Shown here: positions 1 to 8,237 of the stretch, piece by piece
Layout of the letters: each line of letters opens with the position of its first letter
Position numbering within the stretch: the stretch's first letter is position 1
Origin: UBA10107 sp963835585
GTDB lineage: Archaea > Nanobdellota > Nanobdellia > Woesearchaeales > UBA10107
Reading direction: 5' to 3'
Length of the DNA stretch: 64,000 nt
Assembly (NCBI GenBank): GCA_963835585.1
Contig: CAWIGF010000001.1
Coordinates: 1-64,000, forward strand
Program-made: the position numbers and the translations under genes
The notes under the pieces: generated by a model
Databases searched by the model: none
What the model was told of the DNA's origin: nothing
Seen by the model: only the letters and a program-made list of their open reading frames with translations

Positions 1-213
1 AAGAAGAGCAGCCTGAGGAAAGACCTCAGCCACAAAGACAGCCGATGCCTCAAAAAGGAACCAAAGCAAGAAACCACGCAGTATGACATCTTAGATATAT
101 GGAGACAGAACATGCTCTTGATGAGGGCTAACAGGCTTCAGGACATACTTGTTATAGACAGGATGATACGAGAGATAGAGGAGATAAAGAAACATGCTCC
201 TGGCGTGCAGTAA
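1..213 (+). CDS. Unknown protein, 3' fragment
   Basis: An open frame runs from the first base of the window to a TAA at 211-213; the start lies upstream. The visible 70 residues are charged, and the last 35 are predicted helical (WRQNMLLMRANRLQ onward, then a run of Glu, Ile and Lys). No family is recognised. It overlaps the next small gene by 20 bases, the dense packing that continues to 1693 and that is typical of virus or plasmid genomes. Confidence 0.55.
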   Translation, partial: KKSSLRKDLSHKDSRCLKKEPKQETTQYDILDIWRQNMLLMRANRLQDILVIDRMIREIEEIKKHAPGVQ

Positions 214-289
214 TTGCGGATACACATCAACGGAAGAAGGCCATAGATGCCCTAACTGCCGAATCGCTTTGACAGTTATTGAGGATTAG
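194..289 (+). CDS. Tiny zinc-ribbon protein
   Basis: A 31-residue product with two knuckles, CSNC at residues 5-8 and CPNC at 19-22, which would bind one zinc ion. The start ATG lies inside the end of the preceding frame, and the stop is 18 bases before the next start. Such mini zinc ribbons are common in archaeal mobile elements, where they may bind nucleic acid or a partner protein; that role is inferred. The two CxxC pairs at proper spacing are the only evidence that so short a frame is a gene. Confidence 0.5.
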   Translation: MLLACSNCGYTSTEEGHRCPNCRIALTVIED

Positions 290-307
290 GGTATCTTTAT
301 TTTCACT

Positions 308-430
308 ATGGAAAGAAAAGAGATACTTGAATCCATCGACATAAAGATAGACAAGATAAGGAAGGACATCGAGAACCTAAATAGGAAGCTTGTCTTTTGG
401 AATGCGTTGAAGAAGGAGATGAATAGATGA
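308..430 (+). CDS. Small coiled-coil protein
   Basis: A 40-residue product that is almost entirely charged helix with Ile/Leu heptad spacing (SIDIKIDKIRKDIENLNRKL), so a short coiled coil is likely. Its TGA overlaps the next ATG as ATGA at 427-430, so the two are probably translationally coupled. No family recognised. Confidence 0.5.
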   Translation: MERKEILESIDIKIDKIRKDIENLNRKLVFWNALKKEMNR

Positions 431-660
431 ATCCAAAAAGACATAATTTGGAATGGGTTTTGAGCCATTTCAATAGGCAACCGCAGGACAAGGGCGACAA
501 GCCAATAATAGAATATGAGCATCAGAACCTGGATGTTTGGCTCGGCAAAGGTTACAGGATTGCCTCAAGGACACCGACATATTTCCTGCTGATGAGGTCG
601 CAAAGCGACTATGTTGTATATAACAAAGTTCTCCATATTGTCGAGAAGCAGGCGCAATGA
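427..660 (+). CDS. Unknown protein, mini-gene operon
   Basis: A 77-residue soluble protein with a predicted alpha-beta make-up and no cysteine motif or membrane segment. Its start is coupled to the previous stop, and its own TGA overlaps the next ATG (657-660). I do not recognise a family. Its place in an unbroken chain of overlapping genes leading to the P-loop ATPase suggests a shared element function, but nothing in the residues points to one. Confidence 0.55.
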   Translation: MNPKRHNLEWVLSHFNRQPQDKGDKPIIEYEHQNLDVWLGKGYRIASRTPTYFLLMRSQSDYVVYNKVLHIVEKQAQ

Positions 661-779
661 CAAGGAAGGAGATGATGGAAGAGATTGTAAGTCATTTCAG
701 CAGCACTCTTGAAAGGGAGAAATGGATATCTAAATTGAATCATTATGAATTGAATGGATTGCTGAGGATGATCCGATGA
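657..779 (+). CDS. Small helical protein upstream of the ATPase
   Basis: A 40-residue product, mostly amphipathic helix. It starts within the ATGA that ends the previous gene and itself ends in an ATGA shared with the ATPase start (776-779). Two precise four-base overlaps, one at each end, argue that it is translated as part of the operon. Function unknown. Confidence 0.5.
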   Translation: MTRKEMMEEIVSHFSSTLEREKWISKLNHYELNGLLRMIR

Positions 780-1693
780 GCTATGACAAATTAAACCAGT
801 TCGTTGAATATCTCAGGAAGTTGCAGGAAGCGGACTTGGATGTTATTATCGCATGTTCTGCCGCGAAGGGGATGGGAAAAAGCACGCTAAGCATGCAAAT
901 CACTAAAAGATATGTGGCCAAGTATTTCGGGGAGAATTATTTCAGTGTCGAGAAGTACACCGCCTACGACAACGGAGAGGTCATGGAAAAGATATACAAT
1001 CTCCCAGAGTTCTCGCCAATCATAGCGGATGAGGCGGCCAGGTTCGCGATGGGCGAGGACTGGAACAAGACGGAGAACAAGGAACTCAAGAAATTAGCGG
1101 CGCAAATCAGGCCCAAGCACATGATATTATTCCTGAACATCCCTCGCTTCTCATGGATGGACAAGAAATACGCAAATGACATGGTTACATTATGGGTGAG
1201 AGTCATAACAAGGGGGCATGTGGTTGTCTTCACTCCTGACTTGTCAGAAGTCAAGGATCCATGGCATTTGAAAGAGATGTATGAGCTGATGGGGACTTAT
1301 TCTTATTTCACTCCATTGGAGAAGGTGCTGAACAAGATACATAAGCATGCATGTTACTTCGATGACTTTCCATTCCCTCCAATCGAGGCAGAGATTTATG
1401 AAAGATATTTGTTTCTCAGGAACAAGAAAGCCTTTGAGGATGGAGCCGACAACTATGTGGACCAGAAGGAGATAGCAAAGATAATGATTTGGAATCTCAA
1501 GAAGAGATACACTGAATTTACTGGGGCGGTCTATGATGGTCGTTTGGCATTTCCTTCTTTTAAAGTCATGGCCAAGGAGCTGTGTAGGAATCCAATGACA
1601 AAGAAGCAGACATTGACACAAGGTACTTTAAGGAATTGGTATGATGAGATAGAGAGGAAGATGCCAGTGCAAATAGAGCCAAGTTCTGAGTAA
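776..1693 (+). CDS. P-loop ATPase of a mobile element
   Basis: A 305-residue soluble NTPase. Walker A is at residues 29-36 (AAKGMGKS) and Walker B at 82-86 (IIADE), followed by an Arg-rich stretch and the segment QIRPKHMILFLNIPRFSWMD, which fits sensor/arginine-finger territory of Zot-like or packaging/conjugation-type ATPases. That assignment is inferred from motif order. It is the last gene of an ATGA-coupled operon, and a new promoter follows it. The C-terminal third is helical and unassigned. It could power DNA transfer, replication or virion assembly; the sequence does not decide. The composition resembles the preceding mini-genes but not the AT-rich second half of the next gene. Confidence 0.7.
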   Translation: MSYDKLNQFVEYLRKLQEADLDVIIACSAAKGMGKSTLSMQITKRYVAKYFGENYFSVEKYTAYDNGEVMEKIYNLPEFSPIIADEAARFAMGEDWNKTENKELKKLAAQIRPKHMILFLNIPRFSWMDKKYANDMVTLWVRVITRGHVVVFTPDLSEVKDPWHLKEMYELMGTYSYFTPLEKVLNKIHKHACYFDDFPFPPIEAEIYERYLFLRNKKAFEDGADNYVDQKEIAKIMIWNLKKRYTEFTGAVYDGRLAFPSFKVMAKELCRNPMTKKQTLTQGTLRNWYDEIERKMPVQIEPSSE

Positions 1694-1703
1694 TATTTAA
1701 TAA
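1692..1703 (+). promoter_or_regulatory. TATA box for the 987-residue protein
   Basis: An AATATTTAATAA stretch is centred about 27 bases before the ATG at 1727. This is the spacing expected for a leaderless archaeal transcript, so the large gene probably has its own promoter apart from the ATPase operon. Confidence 0.5.
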
Positions 1704-1726
1704 GTAAATCAAACTATCAATAGATT

Positions 1727-4690
1727 ATGCCAGGCAATGTAACCTTTAGTGGTCCGTCATCTCTAAGCATACCGTCATCTCTAAGCATACAGACCTATGC
1801 GCAGAAGAAGGCAAGTGAATTGAAGTCGGCTAATGAAGCTCCAGGTGGAGGTCCTGCATTCTCGATGGTTCAAGGTTCTGGGAATCCTTCTGCGTTCAAT
1901 TATACAAACAATACAAATACAGCCACGCAAATGGCCTCTGGTTCAGGCACATCAAATACAGCTACGCAAATGAAAACATTAAGTGGTGGTGGAAGTGGTG
2001 GTGGAAGTGGTGGCGGAACATCAATTATAATGGCCTCTGGTTCAGGCACATCAAATAATACATTAGGTGGTGGTGGAAGTGGTGGCGGAACATCAATTAT
2101 AGTTTCAGGTCCAAGCACTCCTTCAATTCCTATACTTGCAAACCAACAGGCAAGCACAGGAGTATTCTTCCAATCAGGCCCAGGTTCTATATATGATATA
2201 TTGTCCGGTCAGACACTTTATGCTGGACAGGGAGAGATAAACATCGAAGGCGGAAAAAAAGCAGGGGGAGAATCAATCAAGATATATGGGCCTGTAGGAA
2301 ACTCAAATGCTGCATTCAGCGCATTGTATTTAGGAATCACAGCAGCCGATGCGAAAGTATATCAGAATCAAGTGAACCAGGCATCTAATTATTCATTGGA
2401 TGTGTCAGGCTTCAATAAAGGCCTTGGAGTGCAATATACTAAGTCAGGAAATGTCAGGGCATACTTCCAGGGAGGAGAGCCTGTCTCTTTCAATAATATG
2501 TATATAAGTCCGGAATTCGCAAATAAATTAAGTCAATCATCAAAAGATATAAATAATATCTTGACTTCTGAATATCAGCAAGAACAACAAAATGTCAATA
2601 GCACTAATTCAAGTACAGTATCCAGAACTTTACCAGGCAGCAACATTCCTGGGAAAGGCAATAGCAATAATGATTATTTTGGCAATCTGTCGGAAGAGAT
2701 TCCATTCATTGGCCAAGCAATAAAAGGAGTAGATATCTTAACAGGCAAAGTACTTAAATTATATAAACAAAAAGGATTTTGGCAGGCTACAAAAGATTTG
2801 CTTGAGATAGGAGGAACCGCTGCATATAATGTAGGTAATAAAATGGTTGGTTCCTTTGGAGCAGGAATTGTCAAAACAGGTTTGATATTCCAGAAAGATT
2901 TGGGAATACCAATTCCTCCTGATCCTGAAATACAATCACTGTCTACAGAAATATACAAAGGAGAAAATCCATTTTCTGATGCTGATGTGGATATGGCTTT
3001 GGCTGCGGCAATTTTCACCCCAAGCATAACAGGAGGGGCTTCGCTAGCTGCATCAATGGAAAAAATAGGAGCAAGTTATGCGCAACAATTAGTGGGAAAA
3101 GGAATAAATCTGGCATCAGAAACAGGATTCTTTTCAGGAAGCATTTATCAATTTGAAAAGAATCCATCATTAGAAACATTGCTGCCTGTGGGATTGACAA
3201 GCCTTCCACTTATAGGAGGAGCAAGAGATATTTTTGGAGTTGTAAATCCACTGTCAAATAAACCATTTCAAGTTCAATTAACAGAAGAAGAGATAGAAGC
3301 AATAAAGAATACGCAAGGAACAAGAAATAGGGCAACAGTTATGCTGACTGATAAGAACGGAAATTATATTCTTGGAACAACACCAGCAGAAAGAACAATA
3401 TCGATAGGTGGAGGTATTGAATCAGGGGAAGATGCTCTTGTTGCGGCATATAGGGAAACACTGGAAGAAGTTGGGGGATATCATCCGGCAGAACTGGAAA
3501 CAAAAACAATAACAAAATTAAAGAAATTAGCAAACGATATCGGAATAAAAATAAATGAAGAGGCGCACGAGGTTGTGACACCAGAAGAAATACATCATGT
3601 GTTTACTGGAACGGTAAGCGACATAGATAGATTGACTCCAAGCTCAGATGTATCTGGTGGATTGATAACAATATCCCCAGAAAATCCATTCATCAAAGGG
3701 ATTACAGGACAGACGGCCTTGCAGCCAACAGGAAGATTTGCAGCCGGAACATTTGGAGTGGCAAACATAAGACCTTATGAAGTAGGAATAATAAATTATA
3801 TAGAAAGCGGATTCAAGGAAATGCCAACATCATTGGCTTTGGAAGTAAAAGTTCCAAAAGGAAACATTGAAGATTTAAGAAATCCAGATTTAAAAGAATC
3901 AACTAAAAAACCAATCAATCCAACAGAAAAAAAAGCAAACATATTTTATCATGGAACTTCAATAGATAATGTAAATAAGATATTGGATGAAGGATTAAAA
4001 TCTTCAGAAAGTCTTGGAAATAAAAAATCACAGGGTTCAATGTCTAATCTTATCGGAACAAAAAATATCTATTTAGGAGAAGTATTAAAAAATGCAGAAC
4101 CTTATTCTTATGATATTTCAAATGGTGAATTTAGAGAAGGAGTAATATTTAGAATAAAATTGACTGATGAACAAGTAAAAGAATTACTGAAACCAATAAA
4201 AGGAAATAAAGGAAATTATGCTTCTCAAGAACCAATACCTGCTGAACAATTAGAATTATTGGATTCAAAAGAAAAAATAATTAATGGAGAACATAAAAGA
4301 GAATATTTTAGAACAGATTTAAAAGAATCAACATCTGAGGAATTTTCAATCTCAAAAAGATATTATTTGGGAATAGAATCACGTTATAATGTGTCTCCAA
4401 AAGCAACAGAAATGTATCTCAATGGAGATAGATTATTATTGGCACATGGAACAACAGATCCAAATTTAGTGAGAGAATGGTTTTATCCATTGAATAAAGA
4501 AATGGAAGTAAAGGCAGAAGCAACAAAGAGAGGAGCAAAGCAGGGATTATATGTTCAACCACCGATATCAGAAGACTATACTGCAAGAGTGGAAAAACTA
4601 GAAGGATATACTGGAGAAGGAGAAAGATTATCTGCAAAAGAAAATGAGCACGAAGTGCGCGTCTATGTGCACCCTGTTGAATGTCTGTAG
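1727..4690 (+). CDS. Gly/Ser-rich protein with Nudix and two ART-like segments
   Basis: A 987-residue multidomain protein. Residues 1-135 are low complexity with GGGSGGG blocks and a repeated MASGSGTSN segment. Residues 310-510 are hydrophobic-rich with Gly/Ala helices that could be membrane-active. Residues 562-583 fit the Nudix signature G-x5-E-x7-R-E-x-L-E-E-x-G exactly. Residues 739-845 start with FYHGTSIDNVNKILDEGL, which looks like the first strand and helix of an ADP-ribosyltransferase fold. A second such start (LLLAHGTTD) is at 903-911, followed by GLYVQP and an ENEHEV stretch that could hold an ExE-type catalytic pair. Enzymes of NAD or ADP-ribose chemistry carried by a large element protein recall phage-injected Alt-like effectors; this is inference. 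The 3' half is clearly more A-rich than the 5' half, and the last 21 codons overlap a truncated toxin gene. Confidence 0.75.
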   Translation: MPGNVTFSGPSSLSIPSSLSIQTYAQKKASELKSANEAPGGGPAFSMVQGSGNPSAFNYTNNTNTATQMASGSGTSNTATQMKTLSGGGSGGGSGGGTSIIMASGSGTSNNTLGGGGSGGGTSIIVSGPSTPSIPILANQQASTGVFFQSGPGSIYDILSGQTLYAGQGEINIEGGKKAGGESIKIYGPVGNSNAAFSALYLGITAADAKVYQNQVNQASNYSLDVSGFNKGLGVQYTKSGNVRAYFQGGEPVSFNNMYISPEFANKLSQSSKDINNILTSEYQQEQQNVNSTNSSTVSRTLPGSNIPGKGNSNNDYFGNLSEEIPFIGQAIKGVDILTGKVLKLYKQKGFWQATKDLLEIGGTAAYNVGNKMVGSFGAGIVKTGLIFQKDLGIPIPPDPEIQSLSTEIYKGENPFSDADVDMALAAAIFTPSITGGASLAASMEKIGASYAQQLVGKGINLASETGFFSGSIYQFEKNPSLETLLPVGLTSLPLIGGARDIFGVVNPLSNKPFQVQLTEEEIEAIKNTQGTRNRATVMLTDKNGNYILGTTPAERTISIGGGIESGEDALVAAYRETLEEVGGYHPAELETKTITKLKKLANDIGIKINEEAHEVVTPEEIHHVFTGTVSDIDRLTPSSDVSGGLITISPENPFIKGITGQTALQPTGRFAAGTFGVANIRPYEVGIINYIESGFKEMPTSLALEVKVPKGNIEDLRNPDLKESTKKPINPTEKKANIFYHGTSIDNVNKILDEGLKSSESLGNKKSQGSMSNLIGTKNIYLGEVLKNAEPYSYDISNGEFREGVIFRIKLTDEQVKELLKPIKGNKGNYASQEPIPAEQLELLDSKEKIINGEHKREYFRTDLKESTSEEFSISKRYYLGIESRYNVSPKATEMYLNGDRLLLAHGTTDPNLVREWFYPLNKEMEVKAEATKRGAKQGLYVQPPISEDYTARVEKLEGYTGEGERLSAKENEHEVRVYVHPVECL

Positions 4691-4837
4691 CGGCTTTCGC
4701 AAGAATTTATAGTCATGTGCCGGATTTGAACGAATCTCGGTAATTTTCTTGTCTATGATGCTCAGTTGATGAGGATTCTTTTTCGCGAGCTTCTGAAATA
4801 TCTTGTCAGCTTCCTCTTTGATGTATAGATCATACAT
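4628..4837 (-). pseudogene. RelE/ParE-type toxin, 3' truncated
   Basis: A 69-residue frame starting MYDLYIKEEADKIFQKL with the family-typical segment LRKPLQTFNRVHIDAHFVLIF. Full-length relatives run about 85-90 residues and end with a strand and His/Tyr-rich tail; here the frame stops after FFCR, so the C-terminal catalytic part is missing. Its start lies one base past the antitoxin stop, as in an intact operon. The missing end coincides with the 3' end of the large element protein on the other strand, suggesting that insertion or deletion cut the toxin. It is probably inactive, though a short product may still be made. Confidence 0.65.
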
Positions 4838-4838
4838 C

Positions 4839-5069
4839 TTAGTTTAGGCCGTACCGTTTCCTGAGGTCATTGACACGTATAGACGCTTGCTTCTCTATCC
4901 GTTTCATCTTCTCCACGAACTCAGGCCGCAATTCTGGCTCCTCAAGTTCGACAAATCTACGCGCGACAAATTCTATCGCCTCTGCCTTGTCCTTGAGGCC
5001 ATTTTTTGCCTTTACGACGTTCAAAATCTTGTTTGTCTCTTCATCCAATTTCACGAGTGCTTGTACCAT
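4839..5069 (-). CDS. Antitoxin, DUF2683-like
   Basis: A 76-residue protein (MVQALVKLDEETNKIL) resembling archaeal DUF2683 antitoxins: an N-terminal ribbon-helix-helix-like segment that can bind the operator, then a charged helical tail that wraps the toxin. It has an AGGTGA ribosome site seven bases before its ATG and is followed directly by the truncated RelE toxin. It may survive as an orphan antitoxin because the toxin has lost its end. Family assignment is from memory of the sequence pattern. Confidence 0.75.
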   Translation of the reverse strand: MVQALVKLDEETNKILNVVKAKNGLKDKAEAIEFVARRFVELEEPELRPEFVEKMKRIEKQASIRVNDLRKRYGLN

Positions 5070-5085
5070 ATTAGTTCACCTAATA
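5069..5085. promoter_or_regulatory. Inverted repeat over the antitoxin start
   Basis: TATTAG and CTAATA flank a five-base centre that contains the AGGTGA ribosome site on the minus strand. The position fits an autoregulatory operator bound by the ribbon-helix-helix antitoxin. A TATA-like ATATATAAATAAG lies just upstream on the minus strand. Confidence 0.4.
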
Positions 5086-5135
5086 TTTACTAAGTTATAC
5101 TTATTTATATATCTTTCGTTTTAGTTGAATCTTAT

Positions 5136-5165
5136 CCTCTACATTCGGTTTTACGTTTGTAGAGG
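5136..5165. repeat. Perfect 8-bp hairpin in an intergenic gap
   Basis: CCTCTACA and TGTAGAGG form an 8-bp stem around a 14-base loop. It lies between the antitoxin promoter and the 3' end of the methyltransferase gene. It could be a terminator-like or processing structure, or an operator. No gene is seen in 5086-5217. Confidence 0.4.
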
Positions 5166-5217
5166 GTATGTGATTAAAGGGATTATTACGAAGAGCGATG
5201 TCATCTAATCCAATGAA

Positions 5218-5949
5218 TTATTTTTGAACAATAAAAAGGGAGCTGTTTTTATTTCCTTCCTCGAACCCTGGCAACATCCAGTGCTTTCTGAATCCTGCGG
5301 AATGAATCATCTTTTCCATTTGTTTTTGTGTAAATCTCAGGAGAGGCGCACGATATATTTTTTCTGTTGTCATTTTGCCATTATTATTTACAATCATCCT
5401 GCCCTTCCTTGTATCAAAATTTCCTTTTGTTATATGAAGCACTTCCATGGTGATGATTTTTCCATTCGACAGTTTCACAGGTCGCACGTAAGAAGGTTTT
5501 GTCTGTCTGCCTGGCGGATAGGAGCTGAAGTCAAAAATAAACAAACCATTTTCATTTAGCATCCAGAATATGTTTTTCAGCATTTTTTGAGTTGTTTCGT
5601 ATGATTTGTTGTATCGTATCGAGTCAAAAAGACAGACCACAACATCATATTTTTGCTTGCTTTTGTATGTCATCATATTTCCATGTATGAAGTGATTACC
5701 TAGATTCTTTTTTGCGATGGATAGGGCATCCTTTGAAATATCTACTGCTTTAACTACAAATCCATCTTTTAAGAAATACTTTGTGAAACGACCGGATCCA
5801 CACGCCAATTCAAGAACGGTTCTTGCCCCTGGCAGGTGTTTCTTGATATTCTTTCTAATCATTGAAAATCCGTGCAGGTAATATCTTTCAGAAAATAGCT
5901 TATCATAAAACTCCACGTACATGCTAGAATAAAGTTTGTCAGTTTTCAC
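5218..5949 (-). CDS. Class I SAM-dependent methyltransferase
   Basis: A 243-residue enzyme of the Rossmann methyltransferase fold. Motif I is VLELACGSGRFT at about residues 61-72, motif II ends in VKAVDIS, and motif IV is YDVVVCLFDSIRY. The N-terminal MYVEFYDKLF is typical of UbiE/COG2226-type small-molecule methyltransferases. The substrate cannot be told. It is followed downstream on its strand by the hairpin-containing gap and preceded by the DNA glycosylase gene, also on the minus strand, 39 bases away, so the two may be co-transcribed. Confidence 0.85.
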   Translation of the reverse strand: MKTDKLYSSMYVEFYDKLFSERYYLHGFSMIRKNIKKHLPGARTVLELACGSGRFTKYFLKDGFVVKAVDISKDALSIAKKNLGNHFIHGNMMTYKSKQKYDVVVCLFDSIRYNKSYETTQKMLKNIFWMLNENGLFIFDFSSYPPGRQTKPSYVRPVKLSNGKIITMEVLHITKGNFDTRKGRMIVNNNGKMTTEKIYRAPLLRFTQKQMEKMIHSAGFRKHWMLPGFEEGNKNSSLFIVQK

Positions 5950-5988
5950 AGAGATATGTGGATTAAATGTATTTTTAAATTCTTCTAA

Positions 5989-6648
5989 CTATTCTCTTCC
6001 AAACTCTTTTCTATAGAACTTACTCCAGTCCCTTTCACGCACAGGTTTCATCTTCTTAGAAACAAACTTACTATCTTTGACGACAAATCTCAAAGGCCAA
6101 TCTACAGCTTTTGATATTCCTATCCTTCTTGTCGCAACAACATCTTCCTTCAATGAAGTATTTAATATGTATACGCCATTTCCTAACTTCTTTCCGCTCA
6201 TTTCGGCAGTTATCTGAAGGGCCTTGCATATGTTCCCTGGTCCATTTGCAAGTTTCTCTATTGGTTTATTACCTCTATTTCTTTTCATATCCTTTATCCC
6301 TATCAAAGGCTCCAATGCGCGTATCAGTATCCCTTCACCTTGTTTCCTGTGCTCGGTTATCATGTTGAAGCAGCAGTGATGCCTGGACCTGAACACGTAC
6401 ATCGTTCCAGCTCCCTTGAAGAAAGGCTCCGTCCTTTTTGTAAGTCCTCTTGAAGAATGGCATGAAGGATCGTTCCTTCCGAGATAAGCTTCAGTCTCCA
6501 CTATCAATCCTCCGGAAATCTTTCCATTATTATCCCTTATCAACAATTTTCCAAGAAGCTTTTTCGCTATATCAGCACTTTTGCCCTTGAAGAAATTTGA
6601 AGGCAGTTCTTTTACAGAAATTCCTTTTATGTTTACTTTTACGGACAT
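5989..6648 (-). CDS. 3-methyladenine DNA glycosylase (AAG/MPG family)
   Basis: A 219-residue base-excision repair enzyme that removes alkylated purines such as 3-methyladenine and hypoxanthine. Family marks are GGLIVETEAYLG (with the catalytic Glu), DPSCHSSRGLTKR, GEGILIRALEP and LANGPGNICKAL, in the expected order and with near-normal length. The upstream ATG at 6663 is possible, but a TTAATAAAA box about 27 bases before 6648 favours MSVKVNIKG as the start. Human MPG-type enzymes are the model; archaeal copies are sporadic. Confidence 0.92.
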   Translation of the reverse strand: MSVKVNIKGISVKELPSNFFKGKSADIAKKLLGKLLIRDNNGKISGGLIVETEAYLGRNDPSCHSSRGLTKRTEPFFKGAGTMYVFRSRHHCCFNMITEHRKQGEGILIRALEPLIGIKDMKRNRGNKPIEKLANGPGNICKALQITAEMSGKKLGNGVYILNTSLKEDVVATRRIGISKAVDWPLRFVVKDSKFVSKKMKPVRERDWSKFYRKEFGRE

Positions 6649-6739
6649 ATATATTCTTAGCATGTTTTTTTATTAAGGCTTTCGGTCAAGAGAATATAAA
6701 TTCACAAGATTTATATGTTTCTTTGACAATATTGCTGGT

Positions 6740-6928
6740 ATGCCAGATGACCTTGAGCGGAAGGTTGAACATGATCCAGCAGCGTCTTTTAGCCTATTCT
6801 TTGAAAAGGGAAAATTACTCATTGCCGAAAAGAATATGCGGATATATGAGGCCGGGCCAAATCTTAAGAAACACCTGCACGAACAGATATTATACCTTAT
6901 AATGAACAGACAAGGATATTCTACATAA
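6740..6928 (+). CDS. Small unknown protein
   Basis: A 62-residue soluble protein (MPDDLERKVEHDPAASF) with mixed charge and no known motif. Support for a gene comes from a TTTATATG box about 27 bases before the ATG, the leaderless pattern used elsewhere in the window, and from a normal-looking amino acid composition. It lies in the divergent gap after the glycosylase start. Confidence 0.5.
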   Translation: MPDDLERKVEHDPAASFSLFFEKGKLLIAEKNMRIYEAGPNLKKHLHEQILYLIMNRQGYST

Positions 6929-6994
6929 ATTATTCTCGACTGATGTTTATTGTTAATAGATGTCATCCAATTAAAGAAACATACTTATGAAGAA

Positions 6995-7435
6995 TTAGAC
7001 CTCATGGATTAATTTAGGTGTTATTTGTTGTTCTCTTTGTTCATATCTATCCACTAAAAATTTCAGCGTCATCTTGGCATCATAATCGTTAGAAAAAACA
7101 TCAAAATTACCGTAACATGCCTGGACCACTTCCTCGCGCTTTTTGTAGAATTCATCGATGACTTTTCTCTCGAACGGCCCCGTCTGGGAATAAAGAACAT
7201 TAGATGCCTCGATTAGCTCTGTGCCTTTTTTTTCGGCGAGCACATTAAGAAGATTGAAAACACGAACCCGTTCATAATCGTTCAGCTTGACCACTTCGGC
7301 ATCCAATCCCTTGAGAACCTTCTTAACGCGCTTTTTTCTCCAATTGCCTTCTAATTGTCTCAGCCCGAAAAGCGCGGCAACAACACCGGATACCGCCGAC
7401 AAGTTGTAAATTGTTTGTATAGTATCTGGATCCAT
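6995..7435 (-). CDS. Unknown protein with one N-terminal membrane segment
   Basis: A 146-residue protein. Residues 6-25 (IYNLSAVSGVVAALFGLRQL) can form a membrane helix, followed by a basic stretch and a charged helical cytoplasmic domain. Its DYERVRVFNLLNVLAEK region resembles the DUF4760-like membrane proteins of unknown function, a weak resemblance. The start at 7435 is preferred to 7468 because a TATTTAAGG box lies about 27 bases before it. Confidence 0.65.
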   Translation of the reverse strand: MDPDTIQTIYNLSAVSGVVAALFGLRQLEGNWRKKRVKKVLKGLDAEVVKLNDYERVRVFNLLNVLAEKKGTELIEASNVLYSQTGPFERKVIDEFYKKREEVVQACYGNFDVFSNDYDAKMTLKFLVDRYEQREQQITPKLIHEV

Positions 7436-7512
7436 GGACAGAGAGATATAATAGTTCCTTAAATACATTTTGATATTGCTTTATTTTTAAATATTAACTG
7501 ATTTTATCTTGC

Positions 7513-7890
7513 TTAAATATCTGGCGAGAAATCAACCTGATACTCAGGTATGTCGAGAGAAATGCCGTATTTCTTGGCTTCTTCATACTGCTCTTTATTC
7601 GACCTGTCTACCTTGAAGATTTTGTTGCGGAAGATTATGTAGTGGAGCTTGTCATTCTTGAAATCTGCATACCAGCTATGATTTGAATCAAGTGATTTGC
7701 TCAGCTCTTTCGCGATCATATCGGCTTTTCTTTCCGGAATTTCAACGATGTGTAAAGTCCACTGCTTTATCCAGGGAGTCTTATGCTTTTCAGTAACCAG
7801 CTCGATTCTTGTCCTGACGATCTTCACAAGTTTCAAGACGTCCTTTTTCTCGAGACTTTCCTCGATGATGGTGCCGCTGAAATCAGTCAT
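7513..7890 (-). CDS. Conserved hypothetical protein of DPANN/CPR type
   Basis: A 125-residue soluble protein beginning MTDFSGTIIEESLE and ending YGISLDIPEYQVDFSP. I recall this pattern, with KQWTLHIVEI, SWYADFKND and HYIIFRNK segments, as a widespread uncharacterised family in DPANN archaea and candidate phyla bacteria. Its function is unknown. A TTATAAAC box about 27 bases before the ATG marks a leaderless promoter. Confidence 0.8.
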   Translation of the reverse strand: MTDFSGTIIEESLEKKDVLKLVKIVRTRIELVTEKHKTPWIKQWTLHIVEIPERKADMIAKELSKSLDSNHSWYADFKNDKLHYIIFRNKIFKVDRSNKEQYEEAKKYGISLDIPEYQVDFSPDI

Positions 7891-7961
7891 AGAAATAAAT
7901 TACGAAATGATGTTTATAAGATTTAGCAACGTTTAAATATAAGGCTGTTTTGCTGATGGGA

Positions 7962-8225
7962 ATGAAAATAGACATCTCCGGACGCGTCGAACGCTTAATG
8001 AAAGCATACAACGCAGGAAATTATGAAGGAAGTTGGGGACCTATAGTCAGGTCTGTGTACGCGCAGGCGAGCTTGAATGTTATGAATACTGACCCGACCC
8101 AGATCAAGGGCATCCGCAACAATGTAAATAGCTTAGAAAAACAGAAGAATGAAGCAAAACCAAAAGGAATTCTAGAAACAATCGCTCACAAGGCAGGATA
8201 TCTTATTGGGATTGCTATAGGATAA
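7962..8225 (+). CDS. Small unknown protein
   Basis: An 87-residue protein (MKIDISGRVERLMKAYNAG), basic in the middle, with a hydrophobic GYLIGIAIG tail. A TTTAAATAT box at 7932-7940 lies 26 bases before this ATG; an in-frame ATG at 7956 is the alternative start. No family recognised. Confidence 0.55.
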   Translation: MKIDISGRVERLMKAYNAGNYEGSWGPIVRSVYAQASLNVMNTDPTQIKGIRNNVNSLEKQKNEAKPKGILETIAHKAGYLIGIAIG

Positions 8226-8237
8226 TAGAGATGTCAT

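Noticed and set aside
5150..5209. Translated stretch GIITKSDVI before a TAA, like the end of a CBS domain
   Set aside because: Only about nine residues match; the same bases belong to a short DNA element repeated at 9261 and 9964, so the likeness is probably chance.
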